A DNA stretch of 39,059 nt, taken from Actinomycetes bacterium. Its GTDB lineage: Bacteria > Actinomycetota > Acidimicrobiia > Acidimicrobiales > Acidimicrobiaceae. A program made the position numbers and the translations under genes. The notes beneath the pieces are model-generated. The model was given only the letters and a program-made list of their open reading frames with translations, had not been told where the DNA came from and ran no database searches. Positions within the stretch are counted from its first letter, which is position 1, and every line of letters begins with the position of its first letter. The stretch lies in the NCBI GenBank assembly GCA_021785255.1, contig JAJYGA010000045.1, positions 1 to 39,059 of the forward strand. Reading direction: 5' to 3'. Shown here piece by piece: positions 8,081 to 17,518 of this stretch.

Positions 8081-8668
8081 ATGAGCGCCGACTCTTCAGG
8101 CGAAATGCAGGACCTAGTGCGGCATCCGTCGTTAGATGACCGATTCGATCCTGCTGTTCATATCGTCGATTACAACCCGCAATGGCCCGCTATAGCCTCC
8201 GCTGAACTAGCTCACATCAAAGAACGACTCGGCATGATTGCAGTGAGGTTGGAGCACGTTGGTTCGACCGCAGTACCGGGGCTGGCGGGGAAACCGATCT
8301 TGGATCTGCAGTTGTCTGTGCCGGACATCGAACTGCGGAGCAGTTATGTACTACCTCTGAGGGCACTGGGGTTTCTATTTGTGCCGGATCCTACCTCTGA
8401 GGACTATCACTTCTTTGCGAAACCTCCAGAAAGACCCCGGAGCTATCACCTTCACGTGTGTGAGGTGGGCAGTAAGCATGAGTTCCGTCATCTTGCAGTT
8501 CGAGATTTTTTGCGCAGTAACCCTAAGGAGGCTGTCAGTTACGCTGCTTTTAAACGTGAGCTTGTCGCGGGCGCGCCAGAAGACCGTCTTGCGTACATCG
8601 AGGGTAAAAGCGATTATGTTATGGCGCTCGAACAGCGGGCACTTCGTTGGGCACGTTTACAGCTGTGA
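8081..8668 (+). CDS. GrpB-family protein (UPF0157, nucleotidyltransferase fold)
   Basis: The hallmark is EHVGSTAVPGLAGKPILDLQ in the middle of the protein, the GrpB/UPF0157 signature, which resembles the active-site loop of the polymerase-beta nucleotidyltransferase fold (GS followed by D-x-D/Q). YHFFAKPP, RSYHLHVC and FRHLAVRDFLRSNP are further family motifs. A C-terminal helix has the usual Y-x-x-x-K rhythm (YIEGKSDYVMALE). The biochemical role of the family is not settled; some members are linked to dephospho-CoA or nucleotide transfer by annotation only. The start is uncertain: the ATG at 8081 has only weak GAAG ahead, and GTG 8054 and ATG 8105 are alternatives. It follows mscL, but with a 187-bp gap. 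Confidence 0.82.
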   Translation: MSADSSGEMQDLVRHPSLDDRFDPAVHIVDYNPQWPAIASAELAHIKERLGMIAVRLEHVGSTAVPGLAGKPILDLQLSVPDIELRSSYVLPLRALGFLFVPDPTSEDYHFFAKPPERPRSYHLHVCEVGSKHEFRHLAVRDFLRSNPKEAVSYAAFKRELVAGAPEDRLAYIEGKSDYVMALEQRALRWARLQL

Positions 8669-8873
8669 CGGTGTTGGTCAGATATTTTCGCGGAGACCCA
8701 ACACATTCACTGGAGCCCGACAAGCTGCTAACTTACGAGCGACAACTAAGCCACGTGGGGAGTGCGCGCTTGGAGTCATGCAGCGAGTCTGTACCACCTG
8801 TAGTGCTCGCACTCCCAGATGAGTGGTTCACGATATGGTGCGGCACGGCAACTCCTGGTGAAAAGTCCTTTGT
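8669..8873. other. Convergent intergenic region with two inverted repeats
   Basis: This short region lies between the convergent grpB-like and coxL-like genes. GTGTTGG/CCAACAC (8671-8677/8698-8704) and GGGAGTGCG/CGCACTCCC (8758-8766/8818-8826) are perfect inverted repeats with loops of 20 and 51 nt. They may stop transcription from both sides, but no T-run follows either. An open frame at 8647-8877 has no ribosome site or recognisable similarity, and I do not count it as a gene. Confidence 0.4.
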
Positions 8874-11237
8874 TTAGATGTCGACTTCCTCGTTGTCATT
8901 GTTTTTTGCTGACTCTCGCAAAGGTAGAGTTAAAAATATGTCGGGTGGCTCGCTCCATAGGTTCGCCCCTGATCCTTCTTTGATCGCTCTCCAGATCTTT
9001 TCAGGAGTGCATGGCATGTCTATATGACGAACCCCAAGGTGGCTAAGAGCATCTACGATAGCATTTTGTACAGCAGGTGTGGCACCAACTGTTGCCGATT
9101 CGCCTATGCCCTTAGCTCCTAATGGGTTATTTGGAGTGGGAGTCTGCGTGGTAAAGGCAGAGATGGCTGGGATCTCTGTTGCGGCTGGAATCGCGTAATC
9201 TGCGAAGTTAGTGGTCAAAGGATTGCCATCTTGATCGTATTGAAAGTGTTCGTAGAGAACCTGCGATATACCCTGTGTTGCACCACCATGTTGTTGACCT
9301 TCTACGAGTAAAGGGTTGATGATAGTTCCACAGTCATCGACACAGTAATGACCCAACGGCGTGACTTTGCCAGTCTCCACATCGACCTCTATGACTGAAA
9401 GGTGAGCGCCAAAAGGAAATGTTGGTCCACTTGCGACAAAGTCGTACTCGCTTTTCAGCGTAACGTTTTCTTCAAGCGCCATGGAATAGATCTCAGCCCA
9501 ACTTCTTTTTGACGTGGGTACACCTCTTACCTCTAACCCGTTGTCTGCGACCGTGATGTCTTCGGGTGCCACTTCCAGCCTTGTGGAGAGTAGATGTGCA
9601 GCTAACTCTAGTACTTCGGCCGCGGCAGCTTTTAGAGCAGAGCCTCCAAGTTGAAGTGACCGAGAACCACCAGTGCCGTTTCCGCGAGGTACCTGGGCCG
9701 TGTCGGACTGCACAAATTCAATATTTTCAATTGGAATCCCTAGTGAATCTGAAGCTAACATGGCAAATGATGTTGCATGCCCTTGACCGTGTCCAGAGGT
9801 TCCTACTTTAATGCGCGCCCGTCCGTCTTCTAATACCTCGACTTCTGAGTACTCGCCTGCTCCAGCGGCTGTGATCTCTACATAGAGCGAGACTCCAATG
9901 CCCAATAAAGAGGTACTATCTCGGTCGATTCTCGCCCTTTGCTCTTTTCTTAGAGCTTCATAGTCCACATGGGTGAGCAGGCGGTCGAGAACCATCTTAT
10001 AGTCGCCGACGTCATAGTTTGCGCCGGTCTGTGTTGTGTAGGGGAATGCGCCTTTTGGTATGAGGTTCATCCTTCTGATGTGAAGAGGATCCATGTTGAG
10101 TTCGTCAGCCGCTATGTCAATAAGGCGCTCCAAAAAAGCAGCCGCCTCTGGTCTACCCGCACCTCTAAAGGCTCCCATGGGCGTTGTGTTGGTCAACACG
10201 GCAGCCGCGTTGAAGGCGAGTTTCCCTATGTTGTAGGTACCTTGACTCATCGTTCGAGTGCTTCCCAGAACTAATCCACCACCAAAGCCGCCGTATGCAC
10301 CTGCGTCACCTAGCATGGAGCATCGCAGTCCCGTTATCTTACCGTCATGTTTGAGTCCCATCTCCACGTATTGAACTTGATCTCGACCATGAGGCATCGC
10401 GATCATGTTCTCAGATCGCGTTTCCACCCACTTTATGGGTCTTTGGAGTTTAAGGGCGACCGCTACTGCGACTGAGTGTTCTGCCGTAACCCCGGCCTTG
10501 CCACCAAAGCCGCCCCCAACGTCTGGTGCGATTACATGGAGACGGTGCGGCTCTATGCCAAAAACATTAGCGACTAAGTTTGCGAAGTAATGGGGCATCT
10601 GTGTGGATACCCAGATCTCCGCGACAAATCTGTCGTCTTTTGGAGTTGGATCTACAAGAATCGCATTGCCTTCCATAGGAGCCACAGCCACTCTTTGGTT
10701 TACAAAGCGAGCTCTTACAACGATCTCAGCGTCGTCAAGAACTTTGTCAGATAGCGGGTCGCGATAACCTTGCGCGACGTTTCGAGGAGCATGCTCATTT
10801 AAAAGTGGTGCGCCTGCAGCCACGCTGCTTTCTACGCCAATCACGGGTTGTAGGTACTCATAAGAGACCTCGATGAGATCCATTGCGTCCTGAGCAGCCT
10901 GTTTCGACTCGGCGACTATAGCGACAATGGGATCTCCGACAAAATTTACCTCTTTTACTGCCAATGGAGGTCTCTTTATATCGTTATTAAGTGGAAAAAA
11001 ACTGTGATGCGGTGGAATATTGAGGTCCTCGGCTCGAAAAAGTGCAACAACACCAGGGACGGCTTGCGCCTCCTTGAGGTTTATCTCTTTGATCGTGGCT
11101 CGAGCGACCTCAGAACGGAAAAAAAGTAGATGAAGTGAACCATCAATTTGCACGTTGTCGACAAAACTCCCCCCGCCTCGTAAGAGTTGGGGGTCTTCTA
11201 CTCTTCTGACGCGGGTTCCAATGAGCGAAGTAGCCAT
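8874..11237 (-). CDS. Xanthine dehydrogenase-family Mo-binding large subunit (CoxL form II-like)
   Basis: This is a 787-residue molybdopterin-cytosine-dinucleotide subunit of the xanthine oxidase/CO dehydrogenase family. The N-terminal a/b hammerhead domain begins GTRVRRVEDPQLLRGGG. Mo-binding segments are GGGFGGK (241-247), GAFRGAGR (355-362), the GQGHAT loop (484-489), and the catalytic-type Glu E713 in KGIGES. True aerobic CO dehydrogenases (form I) have AYxCSFR, so FRGAGR points to form II or to an aldehyde/N-heterocycle hydroxylase. The partner FAD (CoxM) and 2Fe-2S (CoxS) subunits and the maturation proteins are not in the window, so it is orphaned or works with distant partners. The acyl-CoA ligase lies 140 bp upstream on the same strand. 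Confidence 0.88.
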   Translation of the reverse strand: MATSLIGTRVRRVEDPQLLRGGGSFVDNVQIDGSLHLLFFRSEVARATIKEINLKEAQAVPGVVALFRAEDLNIPPHHSFFPLNNDIKRPPLAVKEVNFVGDPIVAIVAESKQAAQDAMDLIEVSYEYLQPVIGVESSVAAGAPLLNEHAPRNVAQGYRDPLSDKVLDDAEIVVRARFVNQRVAVAPMEGNAILVDPTPKDDRFVAEIWVSTQMPHYFANLVANVFGIEPHRLHVIAPDVGGGFGGKAGVTAEHSVAVAVALKLQRPIKWVETRSENMIAMPHGRDQVQYVEMGLKHDGKITGLRCSMLGDAGAYGGFGGGLVLGSTRTMSQGTYNIGKLAFNAAAVLTNTTPMGAFRGAGRPEAAAFLERLIDIAADELNMDPLHIRRMNLIPKGAFPYTTQTGANYDVGDYKMVLDRLLTHVDYEALRKEQRARIDRDSTSLLGIGVSLYVEITAAGAGEYSEVEVLEDGRARIKVGTSGHGQGHATSFAMLASDSLGIPIENIEFVQSDTAQVPRGNGTGGSRSLQLGGSALKAAAAEVLELAAHLLSTRLEVAPEDITVADNGLEVRGVPTSKRSWAEIYSMALEENVTLKSEYDFVASGPTFPFGAHLSVIEVDVETGKVTPLGHYCVDDCGTIINPLLVEGQQHGGATQGISQVLYEHFQYDQDGNPLTTNFADYAIPAATEIPAISAFTTQTPTPNNPLGAKGIGESATVGATPAVQNAIVDALSHLGVRHIDMPCTPEKIWRAIKEGSGANLWSEPPDIFLTLPLRESAKNNDNEEVDI

Positions 11238-11377
11238 GTTGTTAGCCTATATGGTGCGGTGTTGCTGGATCGCTAATTTATGTTGTCGGTCAAGCAGGAG
11301 CGAAAAACTCTACGATCCGACGTCGAGATAGTAGTGGTAAAACAATCGCCAGGACAAGCGAGAGGTGTTGGGTAGTG

Positions 11378-13081
11378 TTACTCGTCATTACTCGTGTCAA
11401 GTTTGCTGTGTTTTAGGAAAGAAGGGAACTGCTGTTTTATCTCTCGCTTGAGTATCTTCCCAGTTGCACCTCGTGCTAAAGGCTCTTCCGTTATGTTGTA
11501 TAACTCGGGGATCTTGAAGTATGCAAGTCTTGCAGCCAGGAATGACTGTAACTCTTGCACACTTAGCTGCTGTCCTTTCTTGGCGCAGATCTGAGCTGCA
11601 ACTCTTTCGCCTAGACGACGATCGGGTACTCCAAAAACGGCGGCCTCGTGCACATTTGGATGTTCGTAGATTGCCGCCTCGACCTCCGCACAAAATATGT
11701 TTTCCCCACCTCGGATCACCATGTCTTTGACTCGATCTTTTATGTACAGATACCCGTCTTCGTCTAGATATCCTATGTCTCCTGTGTGTAGCCACCCCTC
11801 AGGAAACGCTTCTATGGACTGACTCTCTGCCATCCAATATCCCTGAGCAAGTGGTACACCGCTTATACAGATCTCGCCCTCTTGGTTGGCCGCCAAACTC
11901 CTCTCATCAGTCCCTATGATCTTTAGTTCAACTATTGGAAGCGTTCGCCCAGTGGAGGTCGGATGTGAAATGAGATCCTGGCCTCCTATTGCAGGTCCAA
12001 ATGCGTTTGTCTCTGTAAGTCCATAACCAAATCCGGGAGTGGTAGACCTTAGCTCTTCTGAGATGCGCTTTACGAGCTTAGGAGGAACGGGTGATCCCCC
12101 ACCGCCGATGCTTTGAAGTGAAGATAGGTCTCGAGGACTTTGTCTGGAAGCTTCCAATATATCCCAAGACATCGTTGGAACTCCAACAAAGTTGGTGACG
12201 GACTCTTTTTCAATGATTCTGAGTGCATCGTTTGGGTCCCAGCGATGCATTAGAGAAAGTTTTGATCCAGAGATAAAGGCCGAGAGCATTACGATAAAAC
12301 CAGTTATGTGAAACAAGGGAACTCCAACCAGCACACTGGGGGGAAACTCCAGTGGAGATAGCGTGGGATTCACAATGTCGTTGATGGTGCTGCGTAGCGA
12401 AAATCCCATAAGCGCAGAGATAGTTGAACGATTTGTCGAGACCGCCCCTTTAGGCTTATCGGTTGTGCCCGACGTGTAAAATAACGTCACGTCGTCATCT
12501 AGCGAGATGTCTATGGGTGGAAGATCTATCTCCTCTTTCAAGAGCGTTTCGAATGAGAAAACTTCCCGTGTATAAGGATCCTTAGAAGCAAGAGCGATGA
12601 TTTTGTAAGGGTCGGCCGACGGTCCCGGTTCAATTAATCTACGTGCCCGTTCTTCGTCACACAGTATGACTTGAGCTCCAGAGTTGCCAAGCCCATAGCG
12701 TAGCTCCTTAGTAGTCCACCATGAATTTAAAGGTACAACTGTACATCCTAAAGAGACGACGGCCTTAAAACTAATTATCCATTCCGGTACATTGCGCATA
12801 GCGATGGCCACGCGATCTTTAGGTTTTACTTGGAAGTTTTTATACAGTGCAGTTGCAAGACGATCTGCGCTTTCTAACACTTGAGAAAAACTAAGTCGTC
12901 GATCTTGGTAGATCAAAAAAGGAGACTCTCCGTGGCTGCGAGCAAGCTCTAGTAAGGAGTTGAGACTTGGAGGAGTATCTTTAAAGACCTTCATTGGCCG
13001 TCCGAAAACCTCTTCAGTGGCTATTTCAAAGGGTCCGCCTTTAGAGGTTAACTGTTTTACAAGATCCTCGTAGCTTGGCAT
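11378..13081 (-). CDS. AMP-dependent acyl-CoA synthetase/ligase
   Basis: A class I adenylate-forming enzyme: it activates a carboxylate with ATP and transfers it to CoA. All core motifs are present: P-loop YTSGTTDKPKG (202-212), GYGLTET (352-358), TGD (433-435), the hinge DRVKDMVIRGGENI (449-462), and the adenylation lysine K542 in GATGKILK. Length (567 aa) is typical. GGGG lies 8 nt before the ATG. It shares a divergent promoter region with the acyl-CoA dehydrogenase at 13199, which suggests joint use on the same acid. The orphan CoxL-like subunit is next downstream. The chain-length or aromatic specificity cannot be read from the sequence. Confidence 0.9.
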   Translation of the reverse strand: MPSYEDLVKQLTSKGGPFEIATEEVFGRPMKVFKDTPPSLNSLLELARSHGESPFLIYQDRRLSFSQVLESADRLATALYKNFQVKPKDRVAIAMRNVPEWIISFKAVVSLGCTVVPLNSWWTTKELRYGLGNSGAQVILCDEERARRLIEPGPSADPYKIIALASKDPYTREVFSFETLLKEEIDLPPIDISLDDDVTLFYTSGTTDKPKGAVSTNRSTISALMGFSLRSTINDIVNPTLSPLEFPPSVLVGVPLFHITGFIVMLSAFISGSKLSLMHRWDPNDALRIIEKESVTNFVGVPTMSWDILEASRQSPRDLSSLQSIGGGGSPVPPKLVKRISEELRSTTPGFGYGLTETNAFGPAIGGQDLISHPTSTGRTLPIVELKIIGTDERSLAANQEGEICISGVPLAQGYWMAESQSIEAFPEGWLHTGDIGYLDEDGYLYIKDRVKDMVIRGGENIFCAEVEAAIYEHPNVHEAAVFGVPDRRLGERVAAQICAKKGQQLSVQELQSFLAARLAYFKIPELYNITEEPLARGATGKILKREIKQQFPSFLKHSKLDTSNDE

Positions 13082-13146
13082 CGATTTAACCCCATTTCTA
13101 TTCTTCGTTCACATATTGATTCTTACCCAAGTGACTAAAGATTTTC

Positions 13147-13180
13147 TGTCATCTCTGATAGTTTCATACCAGAGATGACA
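13147..13180. promoter_or_regulatory. 11-bp inverted repeat in the ligase/dehydrogenase divergent promoter region
   Basis: TGTCATCTCTG (13147-13157) and CAGAGATGACA (13170-13180) are perfect complements with a 12-nt spacer. They lie 18 nt before the acyl-CoA dehydrogenase start. The position suits a dimeric repressor site or an mRNA leader hairpin. A TetR- or GntR-type fatty-acid regulator would be a natural ligand, but none is encoded next to it. Confidence 0.55.
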
Positions 13181-13198
13181 CCATCTGGAGGAGATCGC

Positions 13199-14443
13199 AT
13201 GGACTTTACACTTAGTGATACGGCACAGCGCTACAGATCGAAGTTGGTCTCGTTTCTTCGAGATGCGATTCTCCCTGCCGAAGAGATCTATCGTGCTCAG
13301 ATGCTTGAACTTGGCGATCCTCATGGCGATCCAGCAGTTATTGAAGACCTGAAGTCTGAAGCTCGTCGATTGGGACTCTGGAATCTTTTTCTCCCACATA
13401 GAACTCAGTGGACAGATGGTCTATCAAACCTCGACTACGCGCCATTGGCCGAACTCTCGGGTATGAGTTTTCTTGCCCCAGAAGCGATGAACTGCTCGGC
13501 TCCTGACACGGGGAATATGGAGATCTTGACGACATACGGCACTGAAGCCCAGAAAGAACAGTGGCTTGCTCCATTGTTGAACGGAGAGATTAGGTCATGT
13601 TTTGCAATGACTGAACCGGATGTCGCATCCTCGGATGCAACCAATATTCAGTGCTCAATTCAACGGGACGGTAATGACTATGTAATCAATGGACGTAAGT
13701 GGTGGATCTCTGGCGCAGCTTCTGCAAGGTGCAAGGTAGCTATCGTAATGGGAAAGACCGACGCGGACAAGTCTACGTACAAACAGCAGTCCATGATTTT
13801 AGTTCCCATGGATACTCCTGGTGTCAATGTGGTGCGATCGCTTCCCGTATTTGGATATCATGACCGAGAGGGACACTGTGAGGTGACTTTTGACAATGTA
13901 AGAGTGCCGAAGGGAAACCTTTTAGGCGAGGAAGGAAGCGGTTTTGAAATAGCGCAGTCGCGTTTAGGCCCAGGCAGAATTCATCATTGTATGCGTTCTC
14001 TAGGTGCTGCGGAACGAGCTCTTGATCTTATGTGTAAGAGAGCCGAGAGGCGTAGCGCATTTGGAAGGTTGTTGAGCGAACAGGGGACGATTCAGAACTG
14101 GATAGCGCAGTCGCGTATCGAGATCGATCAAGCGAGGCTGCTGACTCTCAATGCTGCTTATCTGATGGACACCGTAGGCAATAAAGGTGCACGTATCGAG
14201 ATCTCGGAGATTAAGGTTGTCGCTCCAAACGTTGCTTTACAAGTTCTTGATCGGGCTATTCAAACTCACGGCGGGGCTGGATTATCTGATGATTTTCCTC
14301 TTGCGATGATGTGGGCACATCAGCGTACTTTACGACTTGCTGATGGACCTGATGAAGTGCATAAGATGTCGATATCACGACGAGAACTTGCACGACATCG
14401 ACAGGAGGGGCTTTTTTACCATGGAGATGGTTCTCACCTATAG
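13199..14443 (+). CDS. Acyl-CoA dehydrogenase (ACAD10/11-like subgroup)
   Basis: This flavoenzyme would introduce the alpha,beta double bond into an acyl-CoA and pass electrons to ETF. Visible are [13 protein letters not shown] (134-146, FAD/substrate contacts), GRKWWISGA, the [13 protein letters not shown] segment and a C-terminal [20 protein letters not shown]. In the helix that usually carries the catalytic Glu (YEGT), this protein has ADGPDE (D382), as in ACAD10/11-type proteins. GGAGGAG 6 nt before the ATG fixes the start, removing eight upstream codons. At 414 aa it is slightly longer than short-chain ACADs. It is divergent from the acyl-CoA ligase. Confidence 0.9.
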   Translation: MDFTLSDTAQRYRSKLVSFLRDAILPAEEIYRAQMLELGDPHGDPAVIEDLKSEARRLGLWNLFLPHRTQWTDGLSNLDYAPLAELSGMSFLAPEAMNCSAPDTGNMEILTTYGTEAQKEQWLAPLLNGEIRSCFAMTEPDVASSDATNIQCSIQRDGNDYVINGRKWWISGAASARCKVAIVMGKTDADKSTYKQQSMILVPMDTPGVNVVRSLPVFGYHDREGHCEVTFDNVRVPKGNLLGEEGSGFEIAQSRLGPGRIHHCMRSLGAAERALDLMCKRAERRSAFGRLLSEQGTIQNWIAQSRIEIDQARLLTLNAAYLMDTVGNKGARIEISEIKVVAPNVALQVLDRAIQTHGGAGLSDDFPLAMMWAHQRTLRLADGPDEVHKMSISRRELARHRQEGLFYHGDGSHL

Positions 14444-14743
14444 GACATTTCCATTAATGAGGTGCACAAGTACTGGCTCTGCAGAGTCACTTCATTCCCA
14501 GAGCTATAGGAATCCCAAGAACAATTAGTGCTAGAACGCGAGAGATTTAATTGAACTGGCTTCGTCTTCATCTTTGTAAATCTTTAGGTTTAGAAGTAGT
14601 TTGGCTTGAAAACGAAGAATAAATGTGGAAAATTCGTAAATGGTTGATAATACTGTGCTAAATGGTTGAGTTCTATTCACTGCTTTGTGGTACACTTCGT
14701 TCATCGGATCGATGCTCCTCGCAGAGGTGTCGAGAGATGTTTG
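14444..14743. other. 300-bp AT-rich gap before the gamma-glutamyl ligase operon
   Basis: No gene is recognised. There is a short palindrome CTCTGCAGAG near 14474-14485 after the dehydrogenase stop. The rest is AT-rich and probably holds the promoter for the following operon; a TAATAC -10-like hexamer lies near 14647-14652 without a convincing -35. Confidence 0.4.
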
Positions 14744-16150
14744 ATGGATCTTGTGGATAAAGGAGGAGCGTTGAGTATTAGCTCAGGCGAGGGTGGTGGA
14801 GTCGTATCAATTGATCAACTTCGAACCGATGTTGCCAGCGGTGAGATCGATACCGTTACCGTTGCAATCGTAGATATGCAAGGACGGCTGACAGGTAAAG
14901 AGATCCAGGCGGAGTTCTTTCTTGATGAGATCTTTTCTCAAGGCACGGAAGGCTGCAACTATCTTCTTGCTGTCGATGTTGAGATGAACACGGTCTCAGG
15001 CTATGCGATGAGCTCGTGGGATAGTGGCTACGGAGACTTTGTAATGATGCCGGACCTAGAGACCCTTAGGTATCTTCCTTGGCAGCCAAAGACGGCCTTC
15101 GTCATCGCTGACGTGCAGTGGCTTGATGGATCCGATGTTGTCGTATCGCCTCGACAGATCCTCAAGAAACAATTGGACGTACTTGCAAAACGTGGACTTG
15201 AAGCTCATTGTGGTACTGAACTGGAGTTCATAGTTTATAACGATACCTATGAGGAGGCGTGGAGGCAAGGATATAGAAGTCTTTCTCCGGCCAATCTTTA
15301 CAACGTTGACTACTCCATAATGGGAGTCAATCGCGTTGGACCCCTACTCAGGGAGATTCGACTAGCGATGGCTAAAGCTGGCCTTACAGTTGAATCAATA
15401 AAAGGGGAGTGCAACCTCGGTCAGCACGAAATAGCTTTTCATTTCGATCAAGCGTTGAAGACCTGCGACAATCATGTCCTTTACAAACTTGGAGCAAAAG
15501 AGATTGCTTCCAGCTTTGGAAAATCACTTACTTTTATGGCCAAGGTAAATGAGCGCGAAGGCTCGTCTTGTCATACTCATCTGTCGATTAGATCAAGTGA
15601 TGGAAAGATGGTCATGGCCCAAGACGGCGTTTCTGGAGAGTTGAGTGAGTTTGGAGCCCATTTTGTCGCTGGTCTTTTGAGACACCTTAGTGAAGTTTCA
15701 TTGTTTTTTGCTCCAAATATCAACTCCTACAAACGTTATGTCGAAGGGTCTTTCGCTCCTACGGCTATTGCGTGGGGAAGAGATAATCGAACCTGCGCGA
15801 TGCGTTTGGTTGGCCATGGAAAGTCCTTGAGGATCGAGAATCGAGTACCTGGAGGAGACGCTAATCCATATCTTGTTGTAGCTGCAATGATAGCGGCGGG
15901 TTTGGATGGGGTCGACTCTGAACTATCGCTGGAGGAAGCTTTAGTAGGAAACGCTTATGCGGCCGAGGTGGAGCGTGTACCAGATACCATGACGAAAGCC
16001 TTAGACCTTTGGCTGAACTCAGAGTTCGTATCGCGAACGTTTGGGGATGAGGTGAGAGATCACTATGCAAATATGGCAAAGGTCGAGTTGGCTGCCTATA
16101 ATCGCACGGTCACTGACTGGGAGTTGTATCGAAGTTTTGAGAGGATGTAG
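14744..16150 (+). CDS. Glutamine synthetase-like gamma-glutamyl amine ligase (GlnA4/PuuA type)
   Basis: The GS catalytic domain is complete: GTELEF (Glu metal ligands), the GECNLGQHEI strand, HTHLSIR, NSYKRYVEGSFAPTAIAWG and RIENRVPGGDANPYL. It lacks the NLYDLP adenylylation site of GlnA1 and resembles GlnA3/GlnA4/PuuA proteins, which join glutamate to a polyamine or small amine using ATP. At 468 aa it is normal. The ATG at 14744 is preferred, with GAGAG about 10 nt upstream; the frame is open to 14666. It is followed with no gap by an aldehyde dehydrogenase, then an SDR. That order matches the mycobacterial glnA4-aldC-SDR locus, but without its class-I amidotransferase hydrolase. The amine substrate is unknown; gamma-glutamylmethylamide synthetase is another option. 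Confidence 0.88.
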   Translation: MDLVDKGGALSISSGEGGGVVSIDQLRTDVASGEIDTVTVAIVDMQGRLTGKEIQAEFFLDEIFSQGTEGCNYLLAVDVEMNTVSGYAMSSWDSGYGDFVMMPDLETLRYLPWQPKTAFVIADVQWLDGSDVVVSPRQILKKQLDVLAKRGLEAHCGTELEFIVYNDTYEEAWRQGYRSLSPANLYNVDYSIMGVNRVGPLLREIRLAMAKAGLTVESIKGECNLGQHEIAFHFDQALKTCDNHVLYKLGAKEIASSFGKSLTFMAKVNEREGSSCHTHLSIRSSDGKMVMAQDGVSGELSEFGAHFVAGLLRHLSEVSLFFAPNINSYKRYVEGSFAPTAIAWGRDNRTCAMRLVGHGKSLRIENRVPGGDANPYLVVAAMIAAGLDGVDSELSLEEALVGNAYAAEVERVPDTMTKALDLWLNSEFVSRTFGDEVRDHYANMAKVELAAYNRTVTDWELYRSFERM

Positions 16151-17509
16151 ATGTTGTTTGAGGTTGTTAGTCCTGTAACTGAAGAGGTTATTGCTACAGT
16201 CGAAGAACTTGATGTAGCGCAAACCGAGAGAAGAATCCATCAGGCACAGCGTGGTTTTGAAAGCTGGCGCAAGGTAGCGCCTGGAAAGCGAGCTGAGCTG
16301 CTACGTAACTTTGCACGCAAAGTTGAGGAGAACCTCGAAGAGCTGGCGCTTCTCGAGGTTAAGAATTCCGGCCATACTATCAGCAACGCTCGGTGGGAAG
16401 CGAACAACGTCAAAGATGTTCTGTACTACTATGCGGGTGCCGTTGAGCGTCTAAATGGACTTCAGATTCCGGTCCAAGGTGGTATCAACGTTACGTTCAA
16501 AGAACCAATTGGGGTGGTCGGAATAATCGTACCGTGGAATTTCCCCATGCCTATAGCTGGATGGGGGTTCGCGCCAGCGCTAGCAGCCGGATGTTCGGTA
16601 GTTTTAAAGCCAGCAGAGATTACCCCTCTTACAGCACTAAGAATTGCAGAACTTGCTTATGAAGCGGGAATACCTGAGAACGTATTTCAGGTTCTAACTG
16701 GTGCCGGACGGGTAGTAGGTGAAAGTATAGTTACAAATCCGTTGGTCAAGAAAGTCGTCTTCACAGGTTCTACAGAGGTAGGGGTTAGGATTCAGACTCT
16801 AGCGGCACCTCAGATCAAACCGGTAACTCTGGAACTAGGCGGGAAAAGTGCTAACGTAGTTTTTGAAGACGCAGACCTGACCAAAGCGGCAGCCACGGCT
16901 CCTTACTCTGTTTTTGACAATGCTGGTCAAGATTGTTGTGCCCGCTCAAGACTTCTGGTTCAAGAAAGCATCTTTGAGAGCTTCATGGAGAAGTTTGAAC
17001 AGGCGGTCAAAGGAGTCAGAGTCGAAAACCCTGAACTTGAAAGCTCGGAGATGGGTCCTTTGATCTCAGCATCTCATCGTAAGAGAGTCGATTCGTATGT
17101 CGAAGAGGAAAACGTACTGTTCCGAGGGAGCTGCCCAACGGGCACTGGCTACTGGTACCCTCCAACGGTGATACAGGTTTCCGACGCTAACTCAAAAGTA
17201 CTGCACGATGAGATATTTGGCCCCGTTGTCAGTGTCCAGACCTTTAAAGATGAGAATGAAGCAATTGCCATCGCGAACGACTCAGAGTACGGTCTCTCTG
17301 GATCTATCTGGACCTCCAACTTAGGCAGAGGAATCCGCGTGGCCCAAGGGGTCGAATCAGGGAACCTTTCTGTGAACTCGCACTCGTCTGTAAGATACTG
17401 GACGCCCTTTGGTGGATATAAAAAATCGGGTCTTGGCCGAGAACTTGGGCCAAATGCCACAGATGCGTTCTGTGAGATTAAAAATGTCTTTATTAATACG
17501 GAGCTATGA
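16151..17509 (+). CDS. NAD(P)-dependent aldehyde dehydrogenase (PuuC/AldC-like)
   Basis: The enzyme would oxidise an aldehyde, probably the (gamma-glutamyl)aminoaldehyde made in this pathway, to its acid. The oxyanion Asn is in VPWNFP (N130), the general base E228 is in LELGGKSA, and the nucleophile C262 is in GQDCCARSR. EIFGPVVSV and the C-terminal PFGGYKKSGLGRELG are also typical. At 452 aa it is about 25-30 residues shorter at the N-terminus than most relatives. The start abuts the ligase stop (GAGAGG 6 nt ahead, inside the upstream gene), which suggests translational coupling. The SDR begins 9 bp downstream. Confidence 0.93.
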   Translation: MLFEVVSPVTEEVIATVEELDVAQTERRIHQAQRGFESWRKVAPGKRAELLRNFARKVEENLEELALLEVKNSGHTISNARWEANNVKDVLYYYAGAVERLNGLQIPVQGGINVTFKEPIGVVGIIVPWNFPMPIAGWGFAPALAAGCSVVLKPAEITPLTALRIAELAYEAGIPENVFQVLTGAGRVVGESIVTNPLVKKVVFTGSTEVGVRIQTLAAPQIKPVTLELGGKSANVVFEDADLTKAAATAPYSVFDNAGQDCCARSRLLVQESIFESFMEKFEQAVKGVRVENPELESSEMGPLISASHRKRVDSYVEEENVLFRGSCPTGTGYWYPPTVIQVSDANSKVLHDEIFGPVVSVQTFKDENEAIAIANDSEYGLSGSIWTSNLGRGIRVAQGVESGNLSVNSHSSVRYWTPFGGYKKSGLGRELGPNATDAFCEIKNVFINTEL

Positions 17510-17518
17510 GAGGTAGAT

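Noticed and set aside
8379-8877. Two open plus-strand frames within and after the GrpB-like gene
   Set aside because: One is a shadow of the GrpB frame and the other has no ribosome site or recognisable sequence; the interval has inverted repeats expected of an intergenic region.
8874-11237. Aerobic CO dehydrogenase large subunit
   Set aside because: The active-site loop is FRGAGR and lacks the AYxCSFR Cys that binds copper; no CoxM or CoxS is adjacent.
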